Source: Enoplolaimus lenunculus (taxonomy: Eukaryota; Nematoda; Enoplea; Enoplida; Thoracostomopsidae). From it: a stretch of DNA of 64,000 nt. Made by a program: the position numbers and the translations under genes. The notes under the pieces were generated by a model, which searched no databases, was not told the origin of the DNA, and worked only from the letters and a program-made list of their open reading frames with translations. The first letter of the stretch is position 1, and every line of letters begins with the position of its first letter. This document shows positions 50,501 to 60,860 of the stretch, piece by piece. The DNA lies in contig JASANG010003763.1 in the NCBI GenBank assembly GCA_030248215.1, forward strand, positions 1-64,000. Reading direction: 5' to 3'.

Positions 50501-51383
50501 TGAGTTATATCACTCAGTGTGAGGTAGGACTATCAGAACTCAGCGTTCTGGTGCAATTCAACTCATCCTGAGTTAATTAATCAACTCAGCCAAAATCAGC
50601 TCAACTCAGGGTGAGAATCAACTAAACTCATATTGAGTTAATGTTTAATAATATTAATTCAAAAATAACTTTCACAAGTTGAGTTGATTAATCAACTCAT
50701 TACCATTTACAGTGTAATTTTGCTTTGTATTAAGGAATCGATATCAATCTATAATGTCAATTTGACTAATGTTAATATGTCTAAACTGTTAACTAGTCAA
50801 ATTTTGTAGTCGACTTAATTACTTAACTTATGTACGCTTTTAAAAACGAAAATGCGGTTAAGTCGTACTGAAGTAAAGTTTCAGTACACTGTAAATTTCA
50901 GTGAGTTAATTCTAACTCAGAATGAGTTGAATCATTCAGACTGAGTCAGGACTATCAGAACTCAGAATTTTGAGTTGATTCAATCCACTCTGAGTTAATT
51001 AATCAACTCACCAAGAGTCAACTCAACTCAGAGTGATAATCAACTCAACTCAGAGTGAGTTAAAGTTTACTGTTATTAACTCAGAAATAACCAACTCGCT
51101 AGTTGAATTGATTAATCAAGTCATTGGAATTTACAGTGTAACTGCGCGAGCATATTTTAGCAATTTTGCGGAACCAATCAAATCGTGTGATATTGAAGTA
51201 TCGACTTCGTTCAAACGATTGGTTAAACGACCGTTTGGTAGATTGAGTAACAGCGAACATTGCCAAGTCATCCGAGAATCGTTTCAATGTGGTCGACTTG
51301 CGTTCGAAGATAATTGTAACGATGGAACTGAAGATGATTTCGAATGGTTGCGTAATATTGAAATGGAGATAGCTAATTGCTAA
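47436..51383 (+). CDS. Secreted ten-cysteine protein, three exons
   Basis: Exons 47436-47554, 49716-49859 and 51161-51383; 161 residues. Starts with a signal peptide (MFNHGIIVMLAVSAAVNPVT). The mature part is predicted helical with ten cysteines: EHC, ESC, MAC, RAC, ADC, KSC, EHC, FQC, DNC and the terminal ANC. Both junctions agree in phase 2 (AA|G gives Lys, AA|C gives Asn). No family is certain. The layout recalls small secreted cysteine-rich nematode proteins such as the DUF19 group, a suggestion only. It could be an effector, pheromone-type or extracellular structural protein. Introns hold A-, C- and T2-type elements. Confidence 0.6.
47569..47775. mobile_element. TTAGGC-array element, subfamily A
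   Basis: GGCCAGTGTAGAGAACAGGGG to CAGATGTTTACATGGGCC, in intron 1 of the secreted-protein gene. No clear duplication. Confidence 0.78.
47875..48088. mobile_element. TTAGGC-array element, subfamily C
   Basis: GGCCAATGTTACTATTAGGGG to CCTTAAAGTAACATGTGCC. Flanks CTTAGGTG and CTTGGGTG, seven of eight. Up to seven consecutive hexamer units. Confidence 0.85.
48321..48450. mobile_element. TTAGGC-array element, degraded
   Basis: AGCCAATGTATTGAACATGG and scattered CCTAAG units; right end lost. Confidence 0.55.
48786..48943. mobile_element. TTAGGC-array element, subfamily A
   Basis: GGCCAATGTAAAGAACAAGGG to CTGATCTTTACATGGACC. Flanks TTCCTGAC and TTGCTGAC, seven of eight. Only a few hexamers. Confidence 0.85.
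49053..49260. mobile_element. H element, young copy
   Basis: Twin of 29895-30103: same 205-base body with only a handful of differences by eye. Confidence 0.8.
49371..49670. mobile_element. TTAGGC-array element, subfamily C, with internal duplication
   Basis: GGCCAATGTTACTTTGAGGGG to CCTTAAAGTCACATGG. Flanks TCGACGGG and TCGACAGG, seven of eight. A cassette of GTTGCAAAAATGTGTTCTTAA plus hexamers is present twice almost exactly, then a third time in altered form. It ends about 45 bases before exon 2 of the secreted-protein gene. Confidence 0.85.
49716..49859 (+). CDS. Secreted cysteine-rich protein, exon 2
   Basis: 144 bases, acceptor ggtctcag, donor GGAA|gtaaga. Encodes VFESCYQSGETMACPLL, AIKRACDN, and FADCYNSMYRDG. 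An upstream acceptor (caaacag, 49708) would need a phase-1 donor and fits less well. Confidence 0.6.
50137..50385. mobile_element. T2 MITE
   Basis: CACTGTAAACTTCAGTGGAG to TTGTAATTTACAG. First of three T2 copies in one intron, all in the same orientation. Confidence 0.7.
50400..50463. mobile_element. TTAGGC-array element, left end only
   Basis: GGCCATATAAACAATATTGG, GGAACAGAATTATAAGC and one CCTAAACC; cut off where the next T2 copy starts. Confidence 0.6.
50465..50714. mobile_element. T2 MITE
   Basis: CACTGTAAATTTCAGTGAG to TACCATTTACAGTG with TA flanks. Closely similar to the 50137 copy over most of its length. Confidence 0.75.
50887..51138. mobile_element. T2 MITE next to a splice acceptor
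   Basis: CACTGTAAATTTCAGTGAG to TTGGAATTTACAGTG, TA on both sides. It ends 22 bases before exon 3 of the secreted-protein gene, so the branch point may lie inside it. Confidence 0.8.
51161..51383 (+). CDS. Secreted cysteine-rich protein, exon 3
   Basis: 223 bases after acceptor catattttag, phase 2. Encodes NFAEPIKSCDIEVSTS, SNSEHCQVIRESFQCGR, and an acidic end closing with a cysteine and TAA at 51381-51383. Confidence 0.65.
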
Positions 51384-51839
51384 AGCTCAAATATGCAAAA
51401 ATTTTCAAAATCAAACCATTTTTATTAACGAACGTCGGCTGGTAGGAATTACCGAAATAACTCAAATATTGTTTTTAACATCGAGTCATACCCTCATATG
51501 TGTTTTGGTGCCATATGATCTGTGGAATTTACACTTACTGAGTTGAAATTTTTTTCGAAATAGAATGTAGGGGTAGAATGTAGTTGAAGCCCAAAGCTGC
51601 AAGCATCTGCTGAGGCAATAGTCTAAATTTTGCATAGACTTCGGTATAAGCTTATCCTTACGCTTAGGATTAGGCTTACGAATATGCTTATACTACTGTC
51701 TACGTTGGCCAAACTATGGAACAAAATTGAAATTCAAAAACATTTTTAATTCAACTATATATATGGGTCATGTTTCAATATTCATTAAACATATTATTGG
51801 CAACATGTATGCAAATAATTACATTTTATGACTAAATGC
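51384..51839. other. Spacer downstream of the secreted-protein gene
   Basis: A short TTAGGC-element remnant at about 51640-51710 (GGATTAGGCTTACGAATATG). Nothing else recognised. Confidence 0.4.
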
Positions 51840-53018
51840 GGCCAATGTAAAGAACAGGAGCGGAGCAGTGTTATAAGCATTTTTCTAAGCCTAAGCCTAT
51901 GCATAAGCATAAGCCTAAGCCTAACCGTAAGAATAAGCATATTTTTAAGCCTGAGTCTAAGCCTAAGCCTAAGCCTAACCTTAAGAATGACCATATTTCG
52001 AAGCCTAAGTCTAAGCCATAGCCTAAGCCAAGCAAAAAATTAGTCTAAAGCTTAAGCTTACTCCTTTCTACACAAAATAAATGGTCTTGTATTCAAGAAA
52101 TATTGTCTGAAATTTATGCGTGGTTTACTTTAATTTTTACCGCTGTGTGGAATTTCACACCGGCAATCGACAGCGTCATCTACTAATCGAAAAAGGACAA
52201 GTAGTCTCACCTGAAATTTCGATTTTTTGAAACTTACGAAATGAAACAACGCAAGCTTAAAAATTTAAAAATAGTAAACGTCGATTGCGTTTTATAAATT
52301 TTAGTGACTGTCCTTGAGAAAATACCATTTCACTAGTAATCGTCGACCACGCATTAAGACAAGTATGTCTTGGTCAGACTCCAGACATATATGTCTTGAA
52401 TTCAAGACTTTTATTTCTTAAATTTTTCAGAAATATTGGTGTAAAATTTTTTACACTTAAATGTCTTAAATTTAAAATATTGCAATATGAACGATTAAGA
52501 AAAATATTTCGGAAATATAAAGACAAATATGTCTTAAATAACATGCAAAGATTTTCCATGGAAATCGACTCTAAAATTGGGGGCTAAATCTCAACCCAAT
52601 CCCCTAATTTTACAACCTAAGATACGTCCAAGATGTAAACTTTTAGGTTGGCGGGAGCCTGAGCTCAAACCGAAATATCTTTGAAATTCGATCATTCATC
52701 TATGTGCTTACGAATATATAAACGGAGTAACATTTTTACATGCATAAAAATCAGAAAATAAATTATTGAAAGACAATTATTTCTTGAAAGAAAGAAATTT
52801 GTGTTTTATAAATTGGCAAGAGCAATTTCTTGAATATAAGACATTTATGTTTAAACCATTTAAGAAGCGAATTTCTGCGCTGTTTAAGGCTATTAATGTC
52901 TGAAATACAAGACATTTATGTCTTGATAATTTAAGAAAGAAGTTTTGAAATTTTAAGGCAATTTATTTTGTGTGTAGTTTCACAGGAAAACTTTAAGCCT
53001 CTGATCTTTACATGGGCT
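51840..53018. mobile_element. TTAGGC-array element, subfamily A, split by an L element
   Basis: Left part GGCCAATGTAAAGAACAGG with hexamer arrays to CTTAAGCTTACTCC; right part resumes at TTTCACAGGAAAAC and ends CTGATCTTTACATGGGC. Between them lies the L element 52081-52974. Confidence 0.82.
52081..52974. mobile_element. L element, complete, nested
   Basis: 894 bases, ends CACAAAATAAATGGTCTTG and AAGGCAATTTATTTTGTGTG, TA duplicated at both sides. Tc1/mariner-type duplication. The interior is rich in ATGTCTT/AAGACAT words and has no long reading frame. A relative lies at about 56505-57173. Confidence 0.78.
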
Positions 53019-53678
53019 ACTTATGTGATATATATATTTTATTGTGATTTGAGTTTACAAATAAAAAAATATTAAACCAACCAGGTTTTCTAACACAAAT
53101 TTCTTCAACAGCAACATTTTCTAAACGCTACCACTTATATATACTTTTGGGTTATTGCTTGTGACACCGACGCCCCTCAAATTGAGAGGAGTCGGCCAAA
53201 CACGCTACGATCGGTGGTACATTTTGCATCATGCAGAATCCCAAGAATTGCATACTCTTATATCATGCACTCTTGATATTATGACCCATTATTCAAAAAT
53301 ATAATTTGCTAAAATGAAAAATTATTAGCCGTGGTCAAAGGTGATAGGACGTCAAACAATATTGACCAATCACTTCGGCATAGTAAGCTTCACACCGCAA
53401 TAGGGTCAGATCAAATATGAAACTTAACGAAAATTTCCAAGCGCACAAGCTGCAATGTCGGAATTAGAAATTTGAAATAGAGACTTCAGCAAGATTTCCG
53501 GGAAGGGGAGGAATAAGATCTTCCCAGCATAGACCTGGTTTAATGCAATAGAACCAAATTTTTAAACCGCGGGGCGAGGCTATTCGTAGCGAGAAGAGGA
53601 AGTCGTTGCTGAATAAAGTTGCATATGTCATCAACTGGTGATAGGTGCTACACACATTTGACAATACGATCGCTTGTT
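53019..53678. other. 3' flank of the LRR gene
   Basis: An H-element end at about 53625-53668 (GGTGATAGGTGCTACACACA) lies about ten bases from the LRR stop codon. On minus an ATTAAA at about 53530 could be a polyadenylation signal. Confidence 0.4.
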
Positions 53679-56252
53679 TTAACCAATCGCTGAACTGTTC
53701 GACAACGGAATACTGCCGTCAGATTCAACTAAAGCAATCGTTTCATCGCCGTCTCGTTGGCTACTTTTGGTCGGTTTGAACAATTTCACAGCGTCGCGTG
53801 ATAAATGACCACTGGTTGAATTTAAATTTAAATTATTTGAAAATCCTGTCGGCGTAGCGGCCTTTGAAGACGCGGCTCCGTTTAACGGTAAATGTACTTC
53901 GGTTTGTTGTCGTGAATCAGTCGGCGATTTGGAACCAGTTGCGGCCGATATTCTCGAATCGTCTCGACAAGCGTTCAGGATCGACTCACGTGCGGTATTG
54001 TAGTACAGCGTACGCGAGCTTGATGGAACACTTGACGCCGCTGGTCCACGATAACAACGGCGGCCGCTGTTAGGACCGCTAGTTAGCGATTCAAGGCTTG
54101 AAAATATTCCATGAGCCGAAAGAGTATCTTGCAGTTGCGCGTGCAATCGTTCTTGTTGCCATACATGAAACCGCCTGTACGCGCATCGGGTTAAACAAAG
54201 CAGTACGAAAAATACTAGGAAACTTAACAGAACACCAAAACTAATGTAATCTATGGTCGCGTCGGACCTGGGTACAATTTCAGGGTACGCTCGGGTCGTC
54301 AAATCGATGCAAGTATCAGTGAGGAGTGTGGTATCGCTCAGATCGACTTCAGGATCAACTTGCCGAGGGTGGCTATTTGACCTGTGGGGCGGCGAGGAAT
54401 CAAACGCTAAACAAAGGTTGTATGATGTGTTTGGAAGTAATCCGGTAAACCTGTGTGATTTATATACCGGTCTCAGTTGTACGTGATGGTATTGAGGGGC
54501 TACGGGTAACGCAAACAGTCCAGGCGAGTTGTTTGTCAACGGAGATTCGAAATGTTTAAGAACCAGCTGAAACTGTTCCAAGTTGCCTGTGAACCGCTCG
54601 GATTGGTTCCATTGTACAACAACGTAGCGGTCGCTGGTGTAAATGACAGAAAAATCAATCGACGGATGGACAACACGGAGTTGAAACTTAATTTTGAGCT
54701 GATTTTCAGCGTTTGCGCCAAGCGTTGACGCTAGCGAACACATGAGTTCACCAGAATCGTCTAAATTCGGCCGGGATAAATGAAAATATTCTTGCGTTTC
54801 TGTGTAAGTGGATGTAATCGTTGGATGCGCCCATGTAATGGTATAGTCCCGGTTTGCTGATACTACACAGTAGACTCGAACTCGAGTTCCAATTTCAACA
54901 GTAATCGTGTTGTTGGCTGAAACCTGTTGGGCAGTTGATAATAACCGAGGTGAACACTGGTGACCGGTTGACAGGTGACAATTTAAACCGGATAATTTAA
55001 ACTTGGTCGGTACACATTCACATCGAAAGGGATTACCAGAGACGTTTACGGATCTGAGTTTAGGGGTATTGTCGAATATTGCTTGATTTAGAGCGCTAAG
55101 GGAACATTTTGAAATATCAACTGCTTGCAGTTGAGGACAGCGTACAAATTGCTGCTGCAGTAGACCAGATATGTAAGCAAGTGCTGAATTATTGGTTAGC
55201 CTGAGTGTTTGCAACTTAGGCAAATCTTTGAACGCACTTTGAGCAATGAAACGCAACGTCGGCGTGTGACTGAATGAAAGGAACTGAGCTGAAATTCGAG
55301 TTACGTCTCCGTTGTGTAGCACTGTTAGACGCGAAGCGTCAAAATATAGCTTGGTTAGCTTGACAAGCGGAATAAATTCACGGCTTGTAAAACGGGTCAT
55401 ATGGTTTGATGATAAATCTAACATTTTCAACTCAAACAATGGATGAAACGCTTCGTGTTCAAGTTGAGAAATTGAATTTCGACTTAAATTCAACCGTTCA
55501 ATCGAGTTGAGGTAGTAAAAATTTCGAGTCCGTACAGCGGGTAAACGATTTGCGGACACATCTAAGTCGATCATGTGCGGACTGTAGCGAAACATGCGTT
55601 GACCGATGAATACTATTCGGTTATTGGTCAGTATTAAACGTTGTAAATTGACCAATCGAAACGCTTCTTCGTGGATTGTTGCGATTTGATTTGACGCCAG
55701 ATTGAGCGAGCGTAAATTAGGAAAACTAATAAATTCTTCGCGGCCGAGCGTAGTAAACTGATTATTGGCTAAATTAAGCGATGACATTGCAGCAAAAACC
55801 GTATAAGTTTCGTATGCCAGCAGCGTTGTAATGTTATTATAAGCTAAATCTAAGCTGGTTAACGAACCAAAACGGGCCAATCGTGCAACAGAGCGTAGTT
55901 GTACATGTTTTAAGCTGATAATCGTTACATTCGTAGGAAATTTAGAAATATGAGCGTCTAAATCTGCTAAATTAACAAACGATAGGTGATCGCAGCTAAT
56001 TACACGTTCAACAGGCGACCGTGGAGATAAAGCGACATTTTTGAGCTGGGGTAAGTCACCCAAGAGTGGATCGATGGAATTGAGCCCTGAATTTGAAAGG
56101 GCACCGTTCGACGCGTCTGTATCGTTTCGTAGTATGACGTCACAAGTGCAGTCTAGCGGACATAGTTCGATCCAATCAAACTCGTGAGAATTGCACTTGA
56201 GCGTGGGAATATTTTGATAGAGGATCGTGAGAAAAAGCAATGTCGCAGTCAT
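53679..56252 (-). CDS. LRR-Ig-FN3 type I membrane protein, intronless
   Basis: 857 residues on minus, ATG at 56252, stop TAA at 53681-53679. Signal peptide (MTATLLFLTILYQNIPTLKC); cysteine-containing LRR N cap (CPLDCTCDV); about a dozen leucine-rich repeats (residues about 100-410, e.g. LRSLNLASNQIATIHEEAF); C cap (NPFRCECVP); Ig-like domain with a paired cysteine (VYCVV ... DSGELMC); FN3 domain (LLPNTSYNLCLAFD, TCIDLTTRAYPE); one membrane helix (YISFGVLLSFLVFFVLLCL, about 680-700); cytoplasmic tail of about 155 Ser-rich residues. Same layout as the LRIT/LRFN group of adhesion and synapse-organising proteins; orthology is not established. The frame begins after an in-frame stop upstream, so this ATG is the first. 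No introns, unlike its neighbours. Confidence 0.9.
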   Translation of the reverse strand: MTATLLFLTILYQNIPTLKCNSHEFDWIELCPLDCTCDVILRNDTDASNGALSNSGLNSIDPLLGDLPQLKNVALSPRSPVERVISCDHLSFVNLADLDAHISKFPTNVTIISLKHVQLRSVARLARFGSLTSLDLAYNNITTLLAYETYTVFAAMSSLNLANNQFTTLGREEFISFPNLRSLNLASNQIATIHEEAFRLVNLQRLILTNNRIVFIGQRMFRYSPHMIDLDVSANRLPAVRTRNFYYLNSIERLNLSRNSISQLEHEAFHPLFELKMLDLSSNHMTRFTSREFIPLVKLTKLYFDASRLTVLHNGDVTRISAQFLSFSHTPTLRFIAQSAFKDLPKLQTLRLTNNSALAYISGLLQQQFVRCPQLQAVDISKCSLSALNQAIFDNTPKLRSVNVSGNPFRCECVPTKFKLSGLNCHLSTGHQCSPRLLSTAQQVSANNTITVEIGTRVRVYCVVSANRDYTITWAHPTITSTYTETQEYFHLSRPNLDDSGELMCSLASTLGANAENQLKIKFQLRVVHPSIDFSVIYTSDRYVVVQWNQSERFTGNLEQFQLVLKHFESPLTNNSPGLFALPVAPQYHHVQLRPVYKSHRFTGLLPNTSYNLCLAFDSSPPHRSNSHPRQVDPEVDLSDTTLLTDTCIDLTTRAYPEIVPRSDATIDYISFGVLLSFLVFFVLLCLTRCAYRRFHVWQQERLHAQLQDTLSAHGIFSSLESLTSGPNSGRRCYRGPAASSVPSSSRTLYYNTARESILNACRDDSRISAATGSKSPTDSRQQTEVHLPLNGAASSKAATPTGFSNNLNLNSTSGHLSRDAVKLFKPTKSSQRDGDETIALVESDGSIPLSNSSAIG

Positions 56253-56504
56253 GTTGCGGCACACATTATATTGGGATCGTGTTTATGCAACCTGCATTTT
56301 GCAATATTTACAAATAGTTTTGTTAATAACTTCACAAATCTATAAAATTAACCATGTATCGAAATATGCAAAATCCAACTCTAAGCCTACAAAAACATAT
56401 CGAAAAGATTAGATTTGAAAATCAAATAAGGCTTTACAGGCCAGTAGCCAGGTCACCTTGATAAGTCAGAACTGAACATTTTTCAGGAAAACATACAAAC
56501 GTTT
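56253..56504. other. 5' flank of the LRR gene
   Basis: Possible 5' UTR; an acceptor-like aaaatgcag on minus at about 56293 could mark an upstream non-coding exon or a trans-splice site. S-like words at 56440-56500. Confidence 0.35.
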
Positions 56505-57173
56505 TCGATTTTTTCAGAAATATTGGTCTAAAATTTCTCACACTTAAATGTCTTATATTTAAGACTTTGTTTTATTAACAAGTACGAAAAATATTTCTGA
56601 AATATTGGTCTAAAATTTCTCACACTTAAATGTCTTATATTTAAGACTTTGTTTTATTAACAATTAAGAAAAATATTTCTGAAATATATAAGACAAATGT
56701 TTCTGAAATATAAAGACAAATATGTCTTAAATAACATTCAGAGATTTTCCATGGTAATCGACTTTAAAATTGGGGGCTAAATTTCAACCCCATACCGTAA
56801 TTTCACAACCTAAGATACGTTCAAGACGTAAATTTAGGTTGGTGGGAGCTTGAGTTCAACCCGAAATATCTTTGGAAATCGATTATTTATATACTGTTTT
56901 AAGAATATAAACGAAGAAACTTTTTTGCAGGTATAAAAATAAAAAAAATTATTTCTTGAATATAAGACAACTGTTTCTTGAAACAAAAAAATTTGTGTCT
57001 TATAAATTGTCAGTAGCAATTTCTAGAAAATAAAAGACATTTATGTTCCAACCGCTTAAGAAACAAATTTCTGAGTTATTTAAGACTATTAATGTCTGGA
57101 ATACAAGACATTTATGTCTTGAAAATTTAAGAAAGTAGTATTCTTGAAATTTTAAGACAATTTATTTTGTGTG
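56505..57173. mobile_element. L element, second copy
   Basis: Right end TTAAGACAATTTATTTTGTG with TGTA following, as in 52081-52974. It shares GATTTTCCATGG, ATTGGGGGCTAAAT and ACCTAAGATACGT. About 80 bases (GAAATATTGGTCTAAAATTT onward) are duplicated in tandem at 56520-56670. The left end is not recognisable. Confidence 0.65.
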
Positions 57174-57296
57174 TAGAGTCAAACGTTCGACTGTGAGTCG
57201 AATTCAACTCTGGCGGTGTCGAATTTGGCTGACAGTTTGTGCAGTTCAGTAGAGCATTTCGGAGAGACTATTTGACTCGCCATTTTTTGCCGTGTG
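57174..57296. mobile_element. T1 MITE, right half, abutting an L element
   Basis: GTCAAACGTTCGACTGTGAG to CTCGCCATTTTTTGCCGTG. The left arm is missing where the L element ends. Confidence 0.55.
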
Positions 57297-57505
57297 TGTT
57301 ATTCATTGGCCAATTTAGCACAAAAATCATACTTATATGCTATTTTAAAGATTCATACCACTAGAATGTAGCTTCTAGCACGGTAATATATACATATATA
57401 CAAAGTATACTCAGCCTTGGATCAAGATCTTCGAAAATCCGTAGACCAGTTGCCGTTATTTAGACGAAGTCTGTTGAAAATAAACGGGTTTGAATTACAT
57501 TCAAC

Positions 57506-57685
57506 GGTCCATGTATAGAGCATGGCCGGATCGTTTTCTGGCAGGGTTGAAATAGTGTCAGTAAAAGCTTTAGACTATTACATTTTTGCTTAGGCTTAGG
57601 CTTAGGATTAGGCTCATCCTTACGCTTAGGCTTAGGTTTAGGGCTTAAGAATGTGCTTATACTACTGTTCCGGCCCTGTTCTTTG
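57506..57685. mobile_element. TTAGGC-array element, subfamily B
   Basis: GGTCCATGTATAGAGCATGG to CCGGCCCTGTTCTTTG; last bases of the right end lost. Confidence 0.72.
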
Positions 57686-58612
57686 TTGTAAATTAAAAAA
57701 TTTTCCAGTAAAGACCAAAAAATTAACCGTTAAATCGCTAATCACTGCGGAAACGATTACGATAATAAACTAGTGGAAGCATTTGAAAAACTTAATCGCG
57801 TTGTTATGGTCCTTAAACCCCTAAAAGTATTAAGGTCGGCAATTAAGCATTATACCGCCGAAGCCGGAAATATTATCGTTATGCGAACTAAAAACAATTC
57901 ATGCTTGCACCATTAAACAGCACTTAAATCTAACGTGTGATTTTAGTTCGCGAAGGTATATATAACCTCATGCAAAAAAATTTTTCATTGACCTCTAGGG
58001 TCCAGATCGCTGGCCCGTAGGCAGATCACCTTGCTAGGGGGGAACGAAAAAATTTTCAGGTGGGGCATACAAGGGTTGTCGTTGATAAACAAGGTTTAAA
58101 ATTTTCTGGGGGGGGAGAATGTTTCCGGGACGATTGAGCCCCCCTGGCTCGCCTTTTGGCGGCGGGCCCGCAAGATGGTCATTGTAAAGCCTGTTATGCT
58201 TTTTTGTCCCTCCAGAAATTTCGAGACTAATCTTGCCCTCGCTTCTTTGTGACCCTGATTCGATCTATAGACTGCAATATTAAGCGTTGTCGTTAAATTA
58301 GTCATAAATAAATAGTAAATTTCAAGAGTAAAGCTTACACTTACACGGTATTTGAAAAACGAAATTAACCCGTAAAAATAACCGAGAAAATACGACCTTG
58401 TTTAGTAATTATGAAATATAAAAGCGTAACAGATTAAACGTTTTTGAAATTAATATCCCTACTTGGTACCACTCAATTTTGGTACCTTTTCTTTTAAAAT
58501 TAAGGCAGAACTGGCCCTGTTTCTGTTCTTGGCCGCTCTGTACACAGATTTATAATTCAGCTTAAAAGTTAAATGTTTTGTGAATTGTTTACATTTCATC
58601 ATTCTTATTCAT
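57686..58612. other. Spacer with S element
   Basis: 58010-58165 is an S copy (CCCGTAGGCAGATCACC, GCATACAAGGGTTGTCG, GAGCCCCCCTGGCTCGCC). No gene seen. Confidence 0.45.
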
Positions 58613-58718
58613 TGAGTCGCATGTTTGACTCTGGCGGAAGTCGAATTTGACTCAGTTTGTGTAGTCTCGTAAAGCCTATTTCGGAGAGAGTCAATTTGAC
58701 TCACCATTTTTTGCAGTA
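58613..58718. mobile_element. T1 MITE, right half
   Basis: GAGTCGCATGTTTGACTCTGG to CTCACCATTTTTTGCAGTA. Confidence 0.6.
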
Positions 58719-58928
58719 TAGGATTGCGTATTACTTGTCGTACGGCGCCGTGCGTCGCTTTGGCAGACGGCGAGATGGAGTCGATACTGAGTGAGTACGA
58801 TTCAAAATTATGAGTTTTAGAACTAAAATTACGTTACTAACGAAAACTCTGTGTAACGTTGATGTTACCCGAGAATTTTGGGTAAGGATGTGTGTGACGA
58901 AAACATAAAGTAAGCTGTAACAACCCTA

Positions 58929-58963
<35 letters not shown>

Positions 58964-59011
58964 CATTATTATTATTATTATCATTATTATTATTATTATT
59001 ATTATTTATAC

Positions 59012-59038
<27 letters not shown>
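58929..59038. repeat. (ATT)n microsatellite
   Basis: About 110 bases of TTATTATTA with two ATC interruptions. Confidence 0.95.
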
Positions 59039-59043
<5 letters not shown>

Positions 59044-60212
59044 ATTGCTAAGGTAACGCAAGCGGGACCGCTGAACCCCCTGAGATATACTGCCCGTCAG
59101 AGGTGTACTAAAGTGGGTAAAGGTTTTTTTACCCGCGCTGCACTTTATCCAAGGGAATGTTATTTCTTCCCAAGGATATAACCGCACAAACTTCTTTTAC
59201 CCACTACTCGCAATTTCCTGCCTTTGTTTTTTTCTTCTGTGTTGAATACAATTGTATAATTTAGCTGTGTATTGATGTTACTCCCCCGTATTACGTTACA
59301 AAAAACTCTTTATTAGTAACTTTGAAAACAAACCATTCAGTAAAAATGTAACGCTGAATAATGTTGCACATTCATCACCAGTAAGACTAGGTTGTTTGCC
59401 GATGGGTGATCATGATCAGTGAATCAAAAAGTTGTTGTGTGTACAAAAACATTGTAAGCTCGTATAATAACACATTTCTTAATGGTTTCGTCGCAATATG
59501 CCTTAAGATTTCATTCAAAGAACCTTGTGAACAAATTGTTCCAGACCGAAAAAATACAATCTCTATAGGAACGGCGAAGAATGTCTCCAAATGCTATATG
59601 ATAAGTTGTACTCCAAAACTTTATGTTCAAATGTATGTGAAAAGTATTCTCGAGTGCAAGCGCCTAATTCAGCCAGAACCATAATCTTAGCAACCTGCTT
59701 TATTTGTGACAGATATTAGCCATATACTTTAAGCCGCTGTTTGCCGTTTATCAAAATTTTAGGCGGGAAAATAACCACAAATTTTTACCCGCGCGTTGAA
59801 ATTCGTTACCCGCGGGTATACCCGCATTAAAATTTTATTACCAATACCGCGTTACCCTCGGGTAGCGTGCAGGTTTGCTGCCCGTAACCCCTGCTATTTA
59901 ACGGTACGAATCTTGTCTACCGCAGTTTGTTAATATATCTACAAAGACCCTATTTAGTGGTGCGTCTCGTCATCTTTTATTAGGCAAGATTTGGTTTAAG
60001 AATATTGAAACCTAATTTATTGTTTCGTAGTCACAATTTCAGTAGCCTAAAGTAGTTGGCATATTTTTTACCCACAACGGTTACCATAGTGTTTGATTTT
60101 TACAATTAGCATCAACCGAGAACTTTTAGTTTTTGTGATTCTAGTTCAACAAACAGGGGCGTAGCCAGGATTTCGTTTTACGAGCCTGTAAAAGTGCCTT
60201 TTTTGAGTCTTT
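59039..60212. other. Spacer with an unassigned open frame
   Basis: A 92-codon plus frame at 59406-59684 (MIMISESKSCCVYKN ... LECKRLIQPEP) has seven cysteines but no signal peptide, splice context or known family. ACCCGCGGGTATACCCGC-type inverted words at 59780-59880. Confidence 0.3.
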
Positions 60213-60566
60213 GGCCCATTTAAAGATCAGGGGCGGAACGTTTTTTTTGTGGGACTAGAATAGACTAGCTATAAGATTTAGAGTAATTTTTTTGCTTTTC
60301 TTAGGCTTAGGCTTAGGCTTAGGCATAGGTTTAGGAATATGCTCATTCATACGCTTAGGCTTCGGTTAGGATTAGGCTTAGGAATATGCTCATTCTTACG
60401 CTTAGGCTTAGGAGTAGGCATAGGAATAAACACATTCTTCGGCTTAGGCTTAGGCTTAGTCTTAGGCTTAGGAATATGCTCATTCGTATGCTTAGACTTA
60501 ATACGCTTAAGCTTAGGATTAGGAATATGCTTACAATTCTGTTCCGCCCTGTTCTTTACATTGGCA
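60213..60566. mobile_element. TTAGGC-array element, subfamily A, exact 8-bp duplication, long array
   Basis: GGCCCATTTAAAGATCAGGGG to CCTGTTCTTTACATTGGCA. Flanked by GAGTCTTT at 60205-60212 and 60567-60574. Four cassettes, each hexamer run followed by GGAATATGCTCATTC or similar. Confidence 0.9.
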
Positions 60567-60852
60567 GAGTCTTTCTAGAAATTTCTAAAAGGTATATCTC
60601 GTTTCTTTCGTTGTATGTCTCTGTCAAAATAATGAAATCAGCTACTATAAGCCCAGGCATAATATAAAGAGTTTATAAATAGGGATGACCTGGGTATAAA
60701 ACTTCAAACAGACGTTTGAACTAAATCTGAGTAGATATTAATTTAAAATTACGTACAATACAATTTTCTGAACGGGGGTTACTAGTGACTTTGGTCACTT
60801 CCTGTATCCGACGTACACTTTGATAGTTCAACTCAATCTTAAGACGTTCATA
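60567..60852. other. Spacer
   Basis: Nothing recognised. Confidence 0.3.
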
Positions 60853-60860
60853 ATAAGTAT

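Noticed and set aside
59406-59684. 92-codon cysteine-containing plus frame
   Set aside because: No signal peptide, domain, splice partner or upstream signal; an overlapping minus frame is equally open.
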